Source: an uncultured Paracoccaceae bacterium (GTDB lineage: Bacteria > Pseudomonadota > Alphaproteobacteria > Rhodobacterales > Rhodobacteraceae). Taken from it: a stretch of DNA of 64,000 bases. The position numbers and the translations under genes were made by a program. Shown piece by piece: positions 43,322 through 53,902 of this stretch (position 1 is its first letter; each line of letters begins with the position of its first letter). The DNA lies in contig CANMYO010000002.1 in assembly GCA_947502145.1 (NCBI GenBank), positions 496,001 to 560,000 of the forward strand. Direction: 5' to 3'. Below the pieces are notes generated by a model that was not told the DNA's origin, searched no databases, and was given only the letters and a program-made list of their open reading frames with translations.

Positions 43322-44520
43322 CGCCGGAGGATCAGCTGGTCGCGCTGGCCCATCGCCGGGTTGATGATGGCCCGCTGGAGCTGATCCGACTTTGCTTGTT
43401 TGACTGGGCCGTTTGCGCGATGGCAGGTCGCTCAGAACCGCTGGCGTCAATTTTGGCGGATGATCACAGCGCTGCGGGGTCCGCCTTGCGCTGGGGCGCA
43501 ATTGGTCACGCGCTCGATTATGACGATACGCATTTCGATCACATCGGCCACACCTCTGCGGTGATCATGCCGACCATTCTGGCGCTGGGTCGGTCAGCTA
43601 GCATGGCGAACGCACTGCAAGCCGCATTGGTCGGGTCAGAAGCGGCCGTGCGAGTCGGGGTCTGGTTGGGGCGCAACCATTATCAGACGGGATTTCACCA
43701 AACGGCGACGGCAGGTGCATTTGGTGCAGTTGTGGCCGGGGCGAACATTCTTGGTCTTGATGATCGGAAGGCACGATATGCGATCGGACTGGCCGCAACC
43801 GGGGCGTCTGGCCTGAAGGGGCAGTTTGGCACAATGGGAAAGCCGCTGAATGCGGGACTTGCCGCGCGATGTGGCGTTGAGGCTGTGCTTTGGGCGCAAG
43901 CAGGCATGACATCGGATGTTGACGGATTGCGCCAGTTCGGCGAGGTGCATCATGGTATAGGTCATCGCGCTGCCTGGGATCAGACTGAGCGCTGGAAGAT
44001 CGCGCGGATAAGCCACAAGTTCCACGCATGTTGTCATGGGTTACACGCGATGCTTGAGGCGCTGGCCGGTGTGTCTGGCCCGGTCGAAAGCCTAATTGTG
44101 GAAACACATCCAAGATGGTTGAACGTTTGCAATCAACAAGCGCCAGACACCGGGTTGGGGTGCAAATTTTCCTACCGGATGGCGGCCGCGATGGCCTTGT
44201 CTGGAGTGGACACTGCAGCAATTGACAGTTTCAGTGACGCTTGTGCGTGCAACCCCGCGCTGCATGCGGTGCGCGATGTCGTGCGTGTTGTGGCGAACGA
44301 GGATTTGAGCGAAATGCAGGCACGGGTCACGGTTCGTTACCCGGGTGGGCGCTCGGATGTGCTACGTCACGATCTTAGCAGGCCACTTGATCTTGAAACC
44401 CGGCGGGACCGGTTAATGCAAAAGGCCCGCGCCGTGATCGGGCGGGCCTTGGCTGATGATCTTTGGGCAGCGGCGCAGGCAGAACAACTCGCGCCGCTGA
44501 AGCGTCTGGTTACGAGTTGA
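43318..44520 (+). CDS. MmgE/PrpD-family protein
   Basis: 400 residues of the 2-methylcitrate dehydratase (PrpD)/MmgE superfamily. Shorter than the usual 440-460. Visible blocks are ALRWGAIGHALDYDDTHFDHIGHTSAVIMP (split) with the conserved D-x-D-D-x-H pattern, GFHQTATAGAFGAVVAGANILG, and KFHACCHGLHAMLEAL. It starts with GTG, overlapping the Coq10-type stop. No prpB or prpC is near, so a methylcitrate role is not supported by context; it may act on another hydroxy acid. It overlaps the end of the convergent amt gene by 11 bases. Confidence 0.82.
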   Translation: MTPEDQLVALAHRRVDDGPLELIRLCLFDWAVCAMAGRSEPLASILADDHSAAGSALRWGAIGHALDYDDTHFDHIGHTSAVIMPTILALGRSASMANALQAALVGSEAAVRVGVWLGRNHYQTGFHQTATAGAFGAVVAGANILGLDDRKARYAIGLAATGASGLKGQFGTMGKPLNAGLAARCGVEAVLWAQAGMTSDVDGLRQFGEVHHGIGHRAAWDQTERWKIARISHKFHACCHGLHAMLEALAGVSGPVESLIVETHPRWLNVCNQQAPDTGLGCKFSYRMAAAMALSGVDTAAIDSFSDACACNPALHAVRDVVRVVANEDLSEMQARVTVRYPGGRSDVLRHDLSRPLDLETRRDRLMQKARAVIGRALADDLWAAAQAEQLAPLKRLVTS

Positions 44521-45691
44521 ACTCGTAACCGCGTTCGCCATGAACGGCGAGGTCCAGACCAGTGGTCTCAGTTTCAAGGTCAACGCGCAGGCTGGTAATC
44601 GCCTTGCAGATGAAGATCAGTGCGATCGTCACAAGCGTTGTAAAGATGCCGACGATGACCAGTGACCCCAACTGCGCCGCCCATGATCCCAAACCAAAGG
44701 CTGCGATCATGATGGTGCCGAAAATCCCGCCGATACCGTGCACCGCGAAGACGTCCAATGTGTCGTCAATCTTGAAGCGATTGCGGATCAGAACAACGGT
44801 CTCTTGGCAGAGAATGCCGGCGACCGCACCGATGACCAGCGCATGCCAGGGTTCGATGAAGCCAGAGGCCGGTGTGACAGAGGCCAACCCCGCAATCGTC
44901 CCGGTTACCAGGCCCACCAGTGAGGATTTGCCAAATTTGATCCGCTCCCACAGGGCCCAGGTCAGGGATGCCGCGGCAGCCGAGAGGTGGGTCACGGTGA
45001 TGGCCATCGCCGCACCTGCGTCAGCCGCCAGTTGCGAACCGCCGTTGAAACCGAACCATCCGACCCAAAGCATTGCTGCACCGATCATGACCATGCCGGG
45101 GTTATGGGGGGGCTTGGATGGGTCTTTGCGGGGCCCAAGGAAGATGGCAAGGATCAGCGCAGCCAGACCAGCCGTTTCGTGCACGACGATGCCACCTGCA
45201 AAGTCTTTGACACCGTTCTCACCGAAGAGTCCGCCATCCGCCAGCATGCCGCCACCCCAGATCCAATGAACCACCGGCGCATAGCACAACAGCATCCAGA
45301 GACTGGAAAACAACAGGACAAATGCAAATCCGATGCGTTCCACATATGCGCCGACAATCAGCGCCGGTGTGATAATCGCGAATGTCATTTGGAAGGCGAA
45401 GAAGAGGATTTCAGGCAATGTCCCTGACAGGCTTTCCAGTGTCACGCCATTCAGGAAAAGCTTGTCCAGCCCGCCCCAATATCCGGTTGTGCCGCTGCCA
45501 AATGCGATTGAGTATCCGGCGACATACCACAAGACGCTCATCAAACAGGCAATGGCATAGCAGTGCATGAACACGCTGAGAACATTCCGGGCGCGTACCA
45601 GGCCGCCGTAGAACATTGCCAATCCCGGCAATGTCATGAATAGCACAAGCGCCGTGGCCACCATGATCCAGGCTGTATCTGCTCCGTTCAT
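44510..45691 (-). CDS. amt: Ammonium transporter
   Basis: Inner-membrane ammonium channel, trimeric, 393 residues with about eleven helices. Family motifs: MFYGGLVRARNVLSV, DFAGGIVVHETAGLAAL, and the histidine in VFAVHGIGGIFGTI. The start has AGGGGAAAG upstream. Unlike the common glnK-amtB pair there is no PII gene next to it. I saw no sigma-54 promoter in the 134 bases upstream. It overlaps the MmgE/PrpD gene end by 11 bases. Confidence 0.92.
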   Translation of the reverse strand: MNGADTAWIMVATALVLFMTLPGLAMFYGGLVRARNVLSVFMHCYAIACLMSVLWYVAGYSIAFGSGTTGYWGGLDKLFLNGVTLESLSGTLPEILFFAFQMTFAIITPALIVGAYVERIGFAFVLLFSSLWMLLCYAPVVHWIWGGGMLADGGLFGENGVKDFAGGIVVHETAGLAALILAIFLGPRKDPSKPPHNPGMVMIGAAMLWVGWFGFNGGSQLAADAGAAMAITVTHLSAAAASLTWALWERIKFGKSSLVGLVTGTIAGLASVTPASGFIEPWHALVIGAVAGILCQETVVLIRNRFKIDDTLDVFAVHGIGGIFGTIMIAAFGLGSWAAQLGSLVIVGIFTTLVTIALIFICKAITSLRVDLETETTGLDLAVHGERGYEFNS

Positions 45692-45802
45692 ATCTTTCCC
45701 CTTCGAATTCTATTGGTGGGGGACAAAAAGCAATTGCAGCGCATAGAAAAGTGGCAGGCGCTCTGCTGGGCGCACAAACCGTGAGCGATTCACGAACTGC
45801 CT

Positions 45803-45825
45803 AAAAATGCGGCGATTTTGGCCGC
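45803..45825 (-). terminator. Terminator of the ispDF-pgpA-cinA unit
   Basis: On the minus strand GCGGC, 7 bases, GCCGC (45825-45809) is followed by ATTTTTAG. It begins immediately after the stop codon of the CinA-family gene. Confidence 0.6.
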
Positions 45826-46302
45826 CTATGCCTTTGCATTGTGCGCAGCGAGAAGCAGCAGGTCGAGCGCATGGGAGACAGTCGCGGACCTGACGCCAGC
45901 CCGTCCAATGGCTCCAAATTCGACGGTTTCGGTATGCACACCCGTTTCGGTCGCAACGCCAAAACACACGCGTCCTTCGGGTTTATGTTCTGTTCCACCG
46001 GGGCCAGCGATGCCGGTGACCGATATGGCGATTTGCGCCTGCGATTTCTTTTGTGCGCCCAATGCCATTTCGGCTGCTACAGCTTCGGACACCGCGCCGT
46101 GATCTGTCAGGGTGTCCGATTTGACCCCTAACATCTGCATTTTTGCGGCGTTGGAGTAGGTCACAAACCCCCGGTCGAAAATGGCGGAGCTTCCGGCAGG
46201 GTCGGTAATCGCCGCTGCGATCATGCCTGCGGTGCAGCTTTCGGCGGTTGCGATCATCAGGCCCTTGTCGCGCGCCACCTGCAGCAGGGTCGCGGCCGTC
46301 AC
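45826..46302 (-). CDS. CinA-family protein (nicotinamide-nucleotide amidohydrolase domain)
   Basis: 158 residues: only the C-terminal deamidase domain of CinA, as in PncC/YgaD. It converts NMN to nicotinate mononucleotide in characterised members. Blocks: MIATAESCTAGMIAAAITDPAGSS, FVTYSNAAKMQMLGV and SVTGIAGPGGTEHKPEGRV, given as motifs, with the catalytic serine in ESCTAG. Starts with GTG in the pgpA stop (GTGA). Last gene of the ispDF-pgpA-cinA unit. Confidence 0.88.
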   Translation of the reverse strand: MTAATLLQVARDKGLMIATAESCTAGMIAAAITDPAGSSAIFDRGFVTYSNAAKMQMLGVKSDTLTDHGAVSEAVAAEMALGAQKKSQAQIAISVTGIAGPGGTEHKPEGRVCFGVATETGVHTETVEFGAIGRAGVRSATVSHALDLLLLAAHNAKA

Positions 46303-46787
46303 GTCAGCGCCAGATGATAAAGCGCGGCCAGCACAATAACGCCAAGCGCGGCAAAGACCCCCGCAATGACATCGTCCAGCATGACCCCGACCGCGTCATC
46401 GCGCCGATCTGCCCATCCAACCAACCAGGGCTTGGTTATGTCAAAGAGGCGGAACAGCGCAAAGGCCGCCAACCAGCCGGGCCAAAGCGCCAGAGGTGCG
46501 CCATCACTGAAGGTTGTTCCGTAGGCGACGGGCAGCAGCGCGATCCACTGGCCGACAACTTCGTCAATAACGATCTCGGAGGGGTCATGATTTTCCTGCC
46601 CGCGTGTTTCCATCCGCGTGGCCCAGAGCCCGGCAAAATAGGCGGCGATTGCGCAAACCAGCAAGGTTGGCCAACCGCCAAATTGCAGCAACACCCACGC
46701 AGCTGGCAGCGCGGCAAGTGACCCCCATGTGCCAGGGGCGGGACGCATATGGCCGACAAAGAAGAAAGTTGCGATGATCTTGCTCAT
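46299..46787 (-). CDS. pgpA: Phosphatidylglycerophosphatase A
   Basis: Membrane enzyme that dephosphorylates phosphatidylglycerophosphate. 162 residues with several hydrophobic helices. Family blocks: [15 protein letters not shown] and [17 protein letters not shown], the latter with the acidic residues for metal binding, and [18 protein letters not shown] followed by [14 protein letters not shown]. Coupled upstream to ispDF (ATGA) and downstream to the CinA-family gene (GTGA). Confidence 0.9.
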   Translation of the reverse strand: MSKIIATFFFVGHMRPAPGTWGSLAALPAAWVLLQFGGWPTLLVCAIAAYFAGLWATRMETRGQENHDPSEIVIDEVVGQWIALLPVAYGTTFSDGAPLALWPGWLAAFALFRLFDITKPWLVGWADRRDDAVGVMLDDVIAGVFAALGVIVLAALYHLALT

Positions 46788-47914
46788 GCTTTCACAAGCG
46801 TGACTGTTGCAAGGCTGGCGATGCCTTCCTCACGTCCGGTAAAGCCCAATCGTTCGGATGTTGTGGCCTTGACGCTGATCCGGTCCTCATCAACGTCCGT
46901 GATGGCTGCAAGCGCGGCTTTCATGGCAGACTGGTGCGGGCCGATTTTGGGGTGCTCGCAAACCAATGTGCAGTCCATATTACTGATTGCAAAACCATTT
47001 TCGACCGCCAGGTTGGCGGCGTGTTTAAGGAAAATCTGGCTTTCGGCACCTCTCCATTGCGGATCGGATGGCGGAAAATGTTGTCCGATGTCGCCTTTGC
47101 CCAAGGCGCCATAGATCGCATCAGTAATGGCATGCATGCCGACATCAGCGTCCGAATGCCCCTGCAGGCTGCGTGCGTGGGGGACCTTGACACCGCAAAG
47201 CCAGACGTGATCACCGGGTCCGAACCGATGGACGTCATAGCCATTGCCCATCCGTATATCCATTGTGCTCTCCATCAGGCGGGCGGCCCTTGCAAGGTCG
47301 TCAGGGCCGGTAATTTTCAAATTGTCTTCTGCGCCGGTGACGATGGCAACATCAAGTCCCGCGGCGCGTGCAACGGCAACATCATCCGCAAATGGCCCGG
47401 GCAGGCTGCGGTGGGCTTGCAGGATTTTGGCGAAGTGGAACCCTTGTGGTGTCTGCGCCCGAAACAGCCCTGCGCGATCCTGTGTGCCGGTGACTTGATC
47501 TGCTGTGCCGGTCCAAAGTGCATCTGTAACCGGCAGGGCGGGCGCAGCGCAGGGGTTGCTGGCGAGTGCGGCGATGACATCCGTGATAATCCTTGCGCTG
47601 ACCAGCGGTCGTGCGGCGTCATGGATCAGAACAAGTTCAGGTGCGTGATTTGCGAGCGCTTCCAGACCCGCACGCACTGAGGCGTCGCGTGTTGCACCGC
47701 CCTGAACCACGATATCGGCCAGCAAACCGGACTGATCCCATAGCGCGCTGTCATCTGGATGGACAACAACGACATTGGTTGTCACATGCGGCTGCAGCGC
47801 GGCAAGTGTGTGGGCAAGGACCGGACGTCCCCTAAGCGATTGCCACTGTTTGGGAAGTTTGCCACCGGCACGGGTGCCACGCCCGGCGGCGACGATGATG
47901 GCAGCGATGTGCAT
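46784..47914 (-). CDS. ispDF: Bifunctional IspD/IspF (MEP pathway)
   Basis: 376 residues. The N-terminal part (about 1-215) is the CTP-dependent MEP cytidylyltransferase with [19 protein letters not shown] and [16 protein letters not shown]. The C-terminal part (from about 218) is the MECDP synthase with [40 protein letters not shown] and [15 protein letters not shown]. The fusion is standard in many alphaproteobacteria; the intervening step enzyme IspE is not here. It starts a divergent pair with dusB across 196 bases. Confidence 0.93.
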   Translation of the reverse strand: MHIAAIIVAAGRGTRAGGKLPKQWQSLRGRPVLAHTLAALQPHVTTNVVVVHPDDSALWDQSGLLADIVVQGGATRDASVRAGLEALANHAPELVLIHDAARPLVSARIITDVIAALASNPCAAPALPVTDALWTGTADQVTGTQDRAGLFRAQTPQGFHFAKILQAHRSLPGPFADDVAVARAAGLDVAIVTGAEDNLKITGPDDLARAARLMESTMDIRMGNGYDVHRFGPGDHVWLCGVKVPHARSLQGHSDADVGMHAITDAIYGALGKGDIGQHFPPSDPQWRGAESQIFLKHAANLAVENGFAISNMDCTLVCEHPKIGPHQSAMKAALAAITDVDEDRISVKATTSERLGFTGREEGIASLATVTLVKA

Positions 47915-47983
47915 TGGCGAGAGATTCCCTATTGGCGAATGGTTTCATTCGTGACGCTTTGTCGCGCAATCGGCAAGAGAGCG

Positions 47984-48015
47984 AGGCATTGTTGCACAAT
48001 AAATAGGCATTGCAC
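47984..48015. repeat. Direct repeat AGGCATTG in the ispDF/dusB gap
   Basis: AGGCATTG at 47984-47991 and 48005-48012 is spaced 21 bases apart, two helical turns. Each is followed by or joined to a TTGCAC (47992-47997, 48010-48015). It may be a regulator site controlling the dusB-ntrBC unit. No clear promoter can be assigned in 47915-48110. Confidence 0.3.
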
Positions 48016-48113
48016 GAAAACACGCCAATTATCCGGATAGCCAACATTGTTCTGGGTCCTCTGCCGCGCTAGACCAAGAAATACGCACATCGTTTAGGCA
48101 AAAGATCAATTTG

Positions 48114-49103
48114 GTGGCAGATTTTGTGGATATTCCGGGAATTTCCCTGCAACCGCCGGTGGCATTGGCCCCATTGGCGGGGATCACGGATCTGCCATTT
48201 CGCCAACTTGTCGGATCGTTCGGCGCGGGCTGGGTGGTCAGCGAAATGGTGGCAAGCCAGGACGTCGTGCAGGCCAAGCCTGATGCGCGCGCGCGCGCGG
48301 AACTGGGGTTTGATCAGACCGGCACAGCCGTCCAACTGGCAGGGCGCGACCCGAAATGGATGGCAGAAGCGGCGCGACTTGTAGCGGCCAATGGTGCCGC
48401 CATCATTGATATCAACATGGGGTGCCCGGCGAAGAAGGTTGTGGGGGGCTATTCAGGATCAGCGCTGCTGCGTGACCCCGATCATGCGCTGCGCCTGATT
48501 GAGGCTGTTGTGGCGGCGGTTGATGTGCCGGTCACGCTGAAAACCCGATTGGGATGGGACGATGCCACACTGAATGCAGCTGAGGTCGCGGCCCGGGCAG
48601 AGCAGGCTGGGGTGCAATTGGTGACGATTCACGGCCGCACCCGCTGCCAGTTCTACAAAGGCAGTGCGGATTGGGCGAAGATCCGCGCGATCAAAGAGGC
48701 CGTGTCGATTCCGGTCATCGCCAATGGTGACATCGTGGATGCGAGAAGCGCCAGTTCAGCACTGCGGCAATCAGGCGCGGATGGCGTGATGATTGGACGT
48801 GGCGCACAAGGGCGGCCCTGGATCTTGGCCGTGGTGGCCGCGGCGCTGCATGGAACGGAGATGCCGGAAATTCCACAGGGGGCTGCACGCGTGACCATGG
48901 TTGCAGGTCACTATGATGCGATGCTGTCGTTCTATGGCGCAGATCTTGGTCGTCGCGTCGCGCGCAAACATCTGGGATGGTACATGGATGATGCGGGCAC
49001 GGCGCAAGACCTGCGTAAACGTATTCTGACCTGCGTCGAGCCGGCAGAAGTTCTCAGGATGCTCCCCGACGCCTTGTGCACATTACCGCAGGTGGCCGCA
49101 TGA
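48114..49103 (+). CDS. dusB: tRNA-dihydrouridine synthase (DusB/NifR3)
   Basis: Flavoenzyme that reduces uridines in tRNA. About 329 residues. Blocks: [29 protein letters not shown]-like [20 protein letters not shown] with its catalytic cysteine, [18 protein letters not shown], and [17 protein letters not shown]. The start may be GTG at 48114 or TTG at 48111; neither has a good ribosome site. The gene precedes ntrB, as nifR3 does in Rhodobacter. Its stop overlaps the ntrB start. Confidence 0.92.
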   Translation: MADFVDIPGISLQPPVALAPLAGITDLPFRQLVGSFGAGWVVSEMVASQDVVQAKPDARARAELGFDQTGTAVQLAGRDPKWMAEAARLVAANGAAIIDINMGCPAKKVVGGYSGSALLRDPDHALRLIEAVVAAVDVPVTLKTRLGWDDATLNAAEVAARAEQAGVQLVTIHGRTRCQFYKGSADWAKIRAIKEAVSIPVIANGDIVDARSASSALRQSGADGVMIGRGAQGRPWILAVVAAALHGTEMPEIPQGAARVTMVAGHYDAMLSFYGADLGRRVARKHLGWYMDDAGTAQDLRKRILTCVEPAEVLRMLPDALCTLPQVAA

Positions 49104-50176
49104 TTTCGGGTGATATCCTTTGGTCATCATTGCCGGTGCCTGCCTTGCTGATCGGACCGGATGACATCATCGCGCAGTCCAACTCTGCGGCTGAAAGCTT
49201 TCTCAACCTGTCTGCCAAGGCACTTGAAGGGGCGTTTGTCTGGGACAAGGTCACGATTGACGCAGATATCGAGGCCTCTTTTGCCAGCGCACATGCGCAG
49301 CGACGATCCGTCTTTATCAATGACGTTGACGTGGGGTCCGGGATGCGGGTGCCATCGACCTGCAATGTGCTTTATTCGCCATTGGCCGGGATTGATGATG
49401 TGATGTTGTTGATGATCAGCCCGCGCGAAATTGCGGGTCGGATCGTACAGAATGATCAATCTCACAAGGCTGCGCGGTCCGCGATTGGGATGGCGGAAAT
49501 GCTCGCCCATGAAATCAAGAACCCGCTTGCAGGTATCACCGGGGCCGCGCAGCTCTTGTCGATGGGGTTGACCCCAGAGGATCAGGAACTGACGGACCTG
49601 ATCGTTGAAGAAAGCCGCCGAATTGTAAAACTGCTGGAGCAGGTCGAGCAATTCGGCAACCTGCGCGCGCCAGTTCGCAAAGCGGTGAATATCCATGATG
49701 TGCTTGACCGCGCACGGCAATCCGCCTCGGTCGGGTTCGGGGCGCATATGTATTATGTCGTCGATTACGACCCATCGTTGCCAAGGGCATTGGCAGACAG
49801 TGACCAGCTTCAGCAGATCTTCCTGAACCTGCTCAAAAACGCGGCAGAGGCGGGGACGGACGGCGGCACGATCCGTGTGCGGACGTTTTATGACACTGCA
49901 CTGCGCGTGCGCCAGCACGACGGAACCCAGGCAAGGCTGCCGCTACAGATTGAGATTATTGATGACGGGCCCGGCTTGCCACCTGACATCGCCAAGGACA
50001 TCTTTGAGCCTTTTGTTTCGGGGCGTGAAAACGGAACTGGGCTGGGGTTAGCGTTGGTCAGCAAGCTTGTCCACGACGGTGGCGGATGGATCAGCGTCGA
50101 AAGTGTTCCCGGCAAAACCGCTTTTCGGGTCAGCCTGCCACGTGCGCAAAATTCAGATCACGACGGAGAAAACTAA
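49100..50176 (+). CDS. ntrB: Nitrogen regulation sensor kinase/phosphatase NtrB
   Basis: Cytoplasmic histidine kinase that phosphorylates NtrC under nitrogen limitation and is inhibited by PII. 358 residues. An N-terminal PAS domain (about 1-115), the phosphorylated histidine in [19 protein letters not shown], and a C-terminal ATPase domain with the N-box [20 protein letters not shown] and [13 protein letters not shown]. The start at 49100 overlaps the dusB stop (ATGA). The stop overlaps the ntrC start (TAATG). Confidence 0.93.
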   Translation: MISGDILWSSLPVPALLIGPDDIIAQSNSAAESFLNLSAKALEGAFVWDKVTIDADIEASFASAHAQRRSVFINDVDVGSGMRVPSTCNVLYSPLAGIDDVMLLMISPREIAGRIVQNDQSHKAARSAIGMAEMLAHEIKNPLAGITGAAQLLSMGLTPEDQELTDLIVEESRRIVKLLEQVEQFGNLRAPVRKAVNIHDVLDRARQSASVGFGAHMYYVVDYDPSLPRALADSDQLQQIFLNLLKNAAEAGTDGGTIRVRTFYDTALRVRQHDGTQARLPLQIEIIDDGPGLPPDIAKDIFEPFVSGRENGTGLGLALVSKLVHDGGGWISVESVPGKTAFRVSLPRAQNSDHDGEN

Positions 50177-51540
50177 TGGACGGAACCATACTCGTTGCGG
50201 ACGATGACCGCACGATCAGAACAGTCCTGACGCAAGCCTTGACCCGGGCGGGCTGCAAGGTTCACGCCACGTCTTCGCTGGTGACATTGATGCGCTGGGT
50301 CGAAGAAGGCAAAGGCGACCTGGTGATCTCGGACGTGGTGATGCCAGACGGAAACGGGTTGGAGCAATTGCCGAAAATTGCAGAGGCGCGGCCCGGATTG
50401 CCGGTGATTGTCATATCCGCGCAGAACACGATCATGACTGCAATTCAGGCAGCCGAGGCTGAGGCCTATGACTATTTGCCCAAGCCATTTGATCTGCCGG
50501 ATTTGATGAAGCGGGCTGCGCGTGCTTTGGAAATCAAACGTCGGGCGCCGGCGCCACGCATGTCTGACGCTGGCGACACCGGTGATTTGCCGTTGGTGGG
50601 TCGCACTGCGGCCATGCAAAACCTTTACCGACTTGTCGCGCGCGTCATGAACACGGCCTTGCCTGTACTTGTTGTAGGCGAAAGCGGAACCGGGAAATCA
50701 CTGATCGCGCGCGCTATTCATGATTTTTCCGATCGGCGAAGCCTACCATTCGTTACGGTGTCTGCAGCAGATCTGGAAAGCATCGACGGACCCAATGCCG
50801 TATTGGCGCGCGCGAAAGGCGGGTCGATCCTGTTTGACGAGGTTGGTGACCTTGATGATCAGGCGCAGGCAAGAATCGTGCGGATGCTCGATTCACTTGA
50901 TGATAATGGCCCGCGGATCATGGCCTCATCCCAGGCAAATTTGAACGCTCTGATGGAGCAGGGAAAATTTCGCGAAGATCTGTTTTATCGCCTTGGCGGC
51001 GTGACGATCTCAGTACCGTCCCTGCGCGAAAGAGTGGATGACATTCCACTTCTTGCCGACCATTTTCTCGCCCGCGCTGAACGCGAAGGTGCGCCCTTGC
51101 GTCGCTTGGCTGGAGCGGCGCTTGATCTGGTAAGGGCCTATAGCTGGCCGGGAAATGTGCGGCAGTTGGAAAACGCGATCAGGCGGCTGGTTTTTACTTC
51201 GACCGAAGAGAATATTTCGCGCAGTGAAGTTGAACTGGTACTGGGCAATCAACCCGCGATGGAACCGCTCCGCACAGATGGGGAAGGTGAAAAACTTTCG
51301 GCGTCAGTGGGCAAGCACCTTCAACGCTATTTCGATCTGCATGGCGGGGCGTTGCCTCCGCCGGGACTTTATAACCGGATATTGCGTGAAATTGAGGTGC
51401 CGCTAATTGAAATCGCATTGGATGCAACAGGTGGAAATCAGGCTAAATGTGCTGATTTGCTTGGCATCAACCGCAATACCTTGCGAAAAAAGATCACGGA
51501 CCTCGATATTCGCGTGACACGCCGCCGCAAGCTGATGTAA
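50176..51540 (+). CDS. ntrC: Nitrogen response regulator NtrC, GAFTGA motif absent
   Basis: 454 residues. Receiver domain with D53 as the phosphorylation site and an acidic pocket DDD at 9-11. AAA+ domain with Walker A GESGTGKS (168-175) and Walker B GSILFDEV (216-223). The segment between them, where sigma-54 activators carry GAFTGA, reads [16 protein letters not shown] and lacks it. The C-terminal helix-turn-helix includes [20 protein letters not shown]. The same loss is known in Rhodobacter capsulatus NtrC, which works with sigma-70. The start has GGAG upstream and overlaps ntrB. Confidence 0.92.
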   Translation: MDGTILVADDDRTIRTVLTQALTRAGCKVHATSSLVTLMRWVEEGKGDLVISDVVMPDGNGLEQLPKIAEARPGLPVIVISAQNTIMTAIQAAEAEAYDYLPKPFDLPDLMKRAARALEIKRRAPAPRMSDAGDTGDLPLVGRTAAMQNLYRLVARVMNTALPVLVVGESGTGKSLIARAIHDFSDRRSLPFVTVSAADLESIDGPNAVLARAKGGSILFDEVGDLDDQAQARIVRMLDSLDDNGPRIMASSQANLNALMEQGKFREDLFYRLGGVTISVPSLRERVDDIPLLADHFLARAEREGAPLRRLAGAALDLVRAYSWPGNVRQLENAIRRLVFTSTEENISRSEVELVLGNQPAMEPLRTDGEGEKLSASVGKHLQRYFDLHGGALPPPGLYNRILREIEVPLIEIALDATGGNQAKCADLLGINRNTLRKKITDLDIRVTRRRKLM

Positions 51541-51644
51541 AACCGCAACATAACCGTGGCCCCGAAGGGACAATCCTGCGGCAGGACCACATAAAACGGC
51601 GGTATTGCGCGGCTCAACCCGCGCCAGAACACAGGGCAAAGCGC

Positions 51645-53894
51645 GTGCAGCGTTCCCTTTTGGGCATTGATATTAGGCGTTTTTCGCGCTGGCGCCGGCG
51701 GCGCGCGGTGCAAAATGCATTGACACTGGGGCTTGTTGTCCTTGGCCCAGTTCTGACGGCCTTAACGTTTATTGTCCTTGGCGGACCGCTGGATCAAGGG
51801 GCCGCGTCGCCGCTGCTGCGTTTGATTCTCCTTGCCGACCTTGTCTACATAATCGTGGTCGCGGCGCTGGTTTTGCTGCGAGTGATGCGAATGATCGTCG
51901 CGCGCCGCAACAAGTCGGCGGGGTCGCGGCTGCATCTGCGTTTGACGGGGGTCTTCGCCCTTCTGGCGCTCATCCCGACAGTGCTTGTCGCCGTGTTCGC
52001 ACTGCTGTCGATCAATCTTGGGTTTGAAGGTTGGTTTTCAGATCGGGTTCAAACGGTACTTGGCACCTCGTTGTCAACAGCGCGGGCCTACGAAGAAGAA
52101 GAGCGGAATGAATTATTACGTGATGGCAACGCGTTAGCGGGATTTCTTAATTCTGAGCGGCAAACAAACTTCTTCATGAACGACGGCGATGTGCGGCAGG
52201 CCTTTGGTCGGGTCCAAAACCTGATCGATCGCGGATTGACTGAAGTCTTTTTCATTGACGGCACCGGGACGATCCGCACGCGGGGTGCACGGTCCTACAA
52301 CTTCAACTTTGAACCGCCCACGCAAGACGAGTTCGCGTTGGCGGATGCAGAGGGATATGCGATCGTGGAGGATGCGCAGAACAACGAGTTTCGCGCGTTG
52401 ATTCCACTGGCGACATTTCAGGACAGGTATCTATACGTCACGCGTCGGGTCGATGGTGAGATCCTCGCACTCTTGGACGAAACCGAAGAAACCGTCGCGC
52501 TGTATGAACAATTGGAGCGGGATCGCGGGCGGTTGCTGTTTGGGTTCGGGTTTCTTTATCTTGGGTTTGCCGTGATCATGATCCTGGCGGCGACCTGGCT
52601 GGGGTTATGGTTTGCAGAACGGCTGTCCCGCCCTGTCGGGCGATTGGTCAGCGCGTCACAACGCGTCGGCGCAGGTGATCTGGACGTGCAGGTCATCGAG
52701 GATGATGGCGACGATGAAATCAGCCAATTGGGCCATTATTTCAACCAGATGACCACGCAACTGAAAGGGCAGCGCGACGAACTGCTTGATGCAAACCGAC
52801 AATCTGAGCGACGTCGGAGGCTGTTTGATTCCGTGTTGACATCTGTCACCTCTGGTGTCGTTGGACTGGACGCATCGGGCCGTATTGCCTTTGTCAATCC
52901 GTCTGCAAAGCGTCTGCTATCTGTCAGTGAAACGCAGGCTGAGGTCGCCATTTCTGTTGCCGTTCCTGAGTTCGGACCGCTATTTGATCGCCTGCGCAAT
53001 GATGGACGGGGGTTTGTGCAAGATCAGGTAAACCTGATCCGAAAGGGCAAGCAGGAAAGTCTTTTGGTGCGTATGGCACCGCGGCTGAACACAGATCAGG
53101 CGCTTGAGGGGTACGTGGTCGCCTTTGACGACGTCACCGACCTTGTCAGCGCCCAACGCATGGCGGCATGGGGGGATGTGGCGCGCCGTATTGCACATGA
53201 AATCAAGAACCCGCTGACGCCGATCCAACTGAGCGCTGAACGGATCAAGCGCAAATTCTCCAAAGAGGTTGATGAGGCCGACAAGCTGGAGCAAATGACA
53301 GATGTGATCGTGCGCCAAACCAATGACTTGCGGCGTATTGTCGATGAATTTTCGAAGTTCGCCCGCATGCCTGAACCTGAGCTCAAGGAGGTGGATCTGT
53401 CCGTGCTGGTTCGCGATGCGGTGACGCTGCAGGAAGCCGGTCAGCCTGGTGTTCGCATTCTTGCGGACATGCCAAAGGGCCCGATCATGGCAGACCTTGA
53501 TAGTACAATGGTGTCGCAGGCGTTGACAAACTTGATCAAGAACGCCGGGGAAGCCATTGAAACAAGAAAGGAAAAGAACCCCGAACGTGAGATTTCGCCG
53601 GAAATACGCATTGGGATGCGTGTGACCGATGAGAATGCGCAGATCACCATTCAGGATAATGGAATTGGGCTTCCTGAAGATCGCGCACGGCTGTTTGAGC
53701 CTTACGTGACGACACGTGACAAAGGCACTGGCCTTGGTCTGCCGATTGTGAAGAAAATTATCGAAGAGCATGGCGGTACCCTGGTTTTGACAGACGCCGA
53801 AACGTTTGACGGAGATGCCCACGCGGGGGCCTGTGCCGTCATTGAATTACCGATCACGCCGATGCGTGTTTCGGCCAATAAAATAACAGCATGA
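51645..53894 (+). CDS. ntrY: Membrane sensor histidine kinase NtrY
   Basis: 749 residues. Several N-terminal membrane helices (about 20-110) flank a periplasmic region that reaches a further helix at about 290-320, followed by HAMP, PAS, and kinase domains. The phosphorylated histidine is in [20 protein letters not shown], and the ATPase part has NLIKNAGEA, DNGIGLPED and RDKGTGLGLPIVKKI. Start taken as GTG at 51645, 104 bases after ntrC. It pairs with NtrX, encoded next. NtrYX in this order has been tied to nitrogen, redox and envelope control in alphaproteobacteria. Confidence 0.92.
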   Translation: MQRSLLGIDIRRFSRWRRRRAVQNALTLGLVVLGPVLTALTFIVLGGPLDQGAASPLLRLILLADLVYIIVVAALVLLRVMRMIVARRNKSAGSRLHLRLTGVFALLALIPTVLVAVFALLSINLGFEGWFSDRVQTVLGTSLSTARAYEEEERNELLRDGNALAGFLNSERQTNFFMNDGDVRQAFGRVQNLIDRGLTEVFFIDGTGTIRTRGARSYNFNFEPPTQDEFALADAEGYAIVEDAQNNEFRALIPLATFQDRYLYVTRRVDGEILALLDETEETVALYEQLERDRGRLLFGFGFLYLGFAVIMILAATWLGLWFAERLSRPVGRLVSASQRVGAGDLDVQVIEDDGDDEISQLGHYFNQMTTQLKGQRDELLDANRQSERRRRLFDSVLTSVTSGVVGLDASGRIAFVNPSAKRLLSVSETQAEVAISVAVPEFGPLFDRLRNDGRGFVQDQVNLIRKGKQESLLVRMAPRLNTDQALEGYVVAFDDVTDLVSAQRMAAWGDVARRIAHEIKNPLTPIQLSAERIKRKFSKEVDEADKLEQMTDVIVRQTNDLRRIVDEFSKFARMPEPELKEVDLSVLVRDAVTLQEAGQPGVRILADMPKGPIMADLDSTMVSQALTNLIKNAGEAIETRKEKNPEREISPEIRIGMRVTDENAQITIQDNGIGLPEDRARLFEPYVTTRDKGTGLGLPIVKKIIEEHGGTLVLTDAETFDGDAHAGACAVIELPITPMRVSANKITA

Positions 53895-53902
53895 GGGACG
53901 AG

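Noticed and set aside
45692-45825. Possible sigma-54 promoter upstream of amt
   Set aside because: No TGGC-N8-TTGC-like pair was found on the minus strand.
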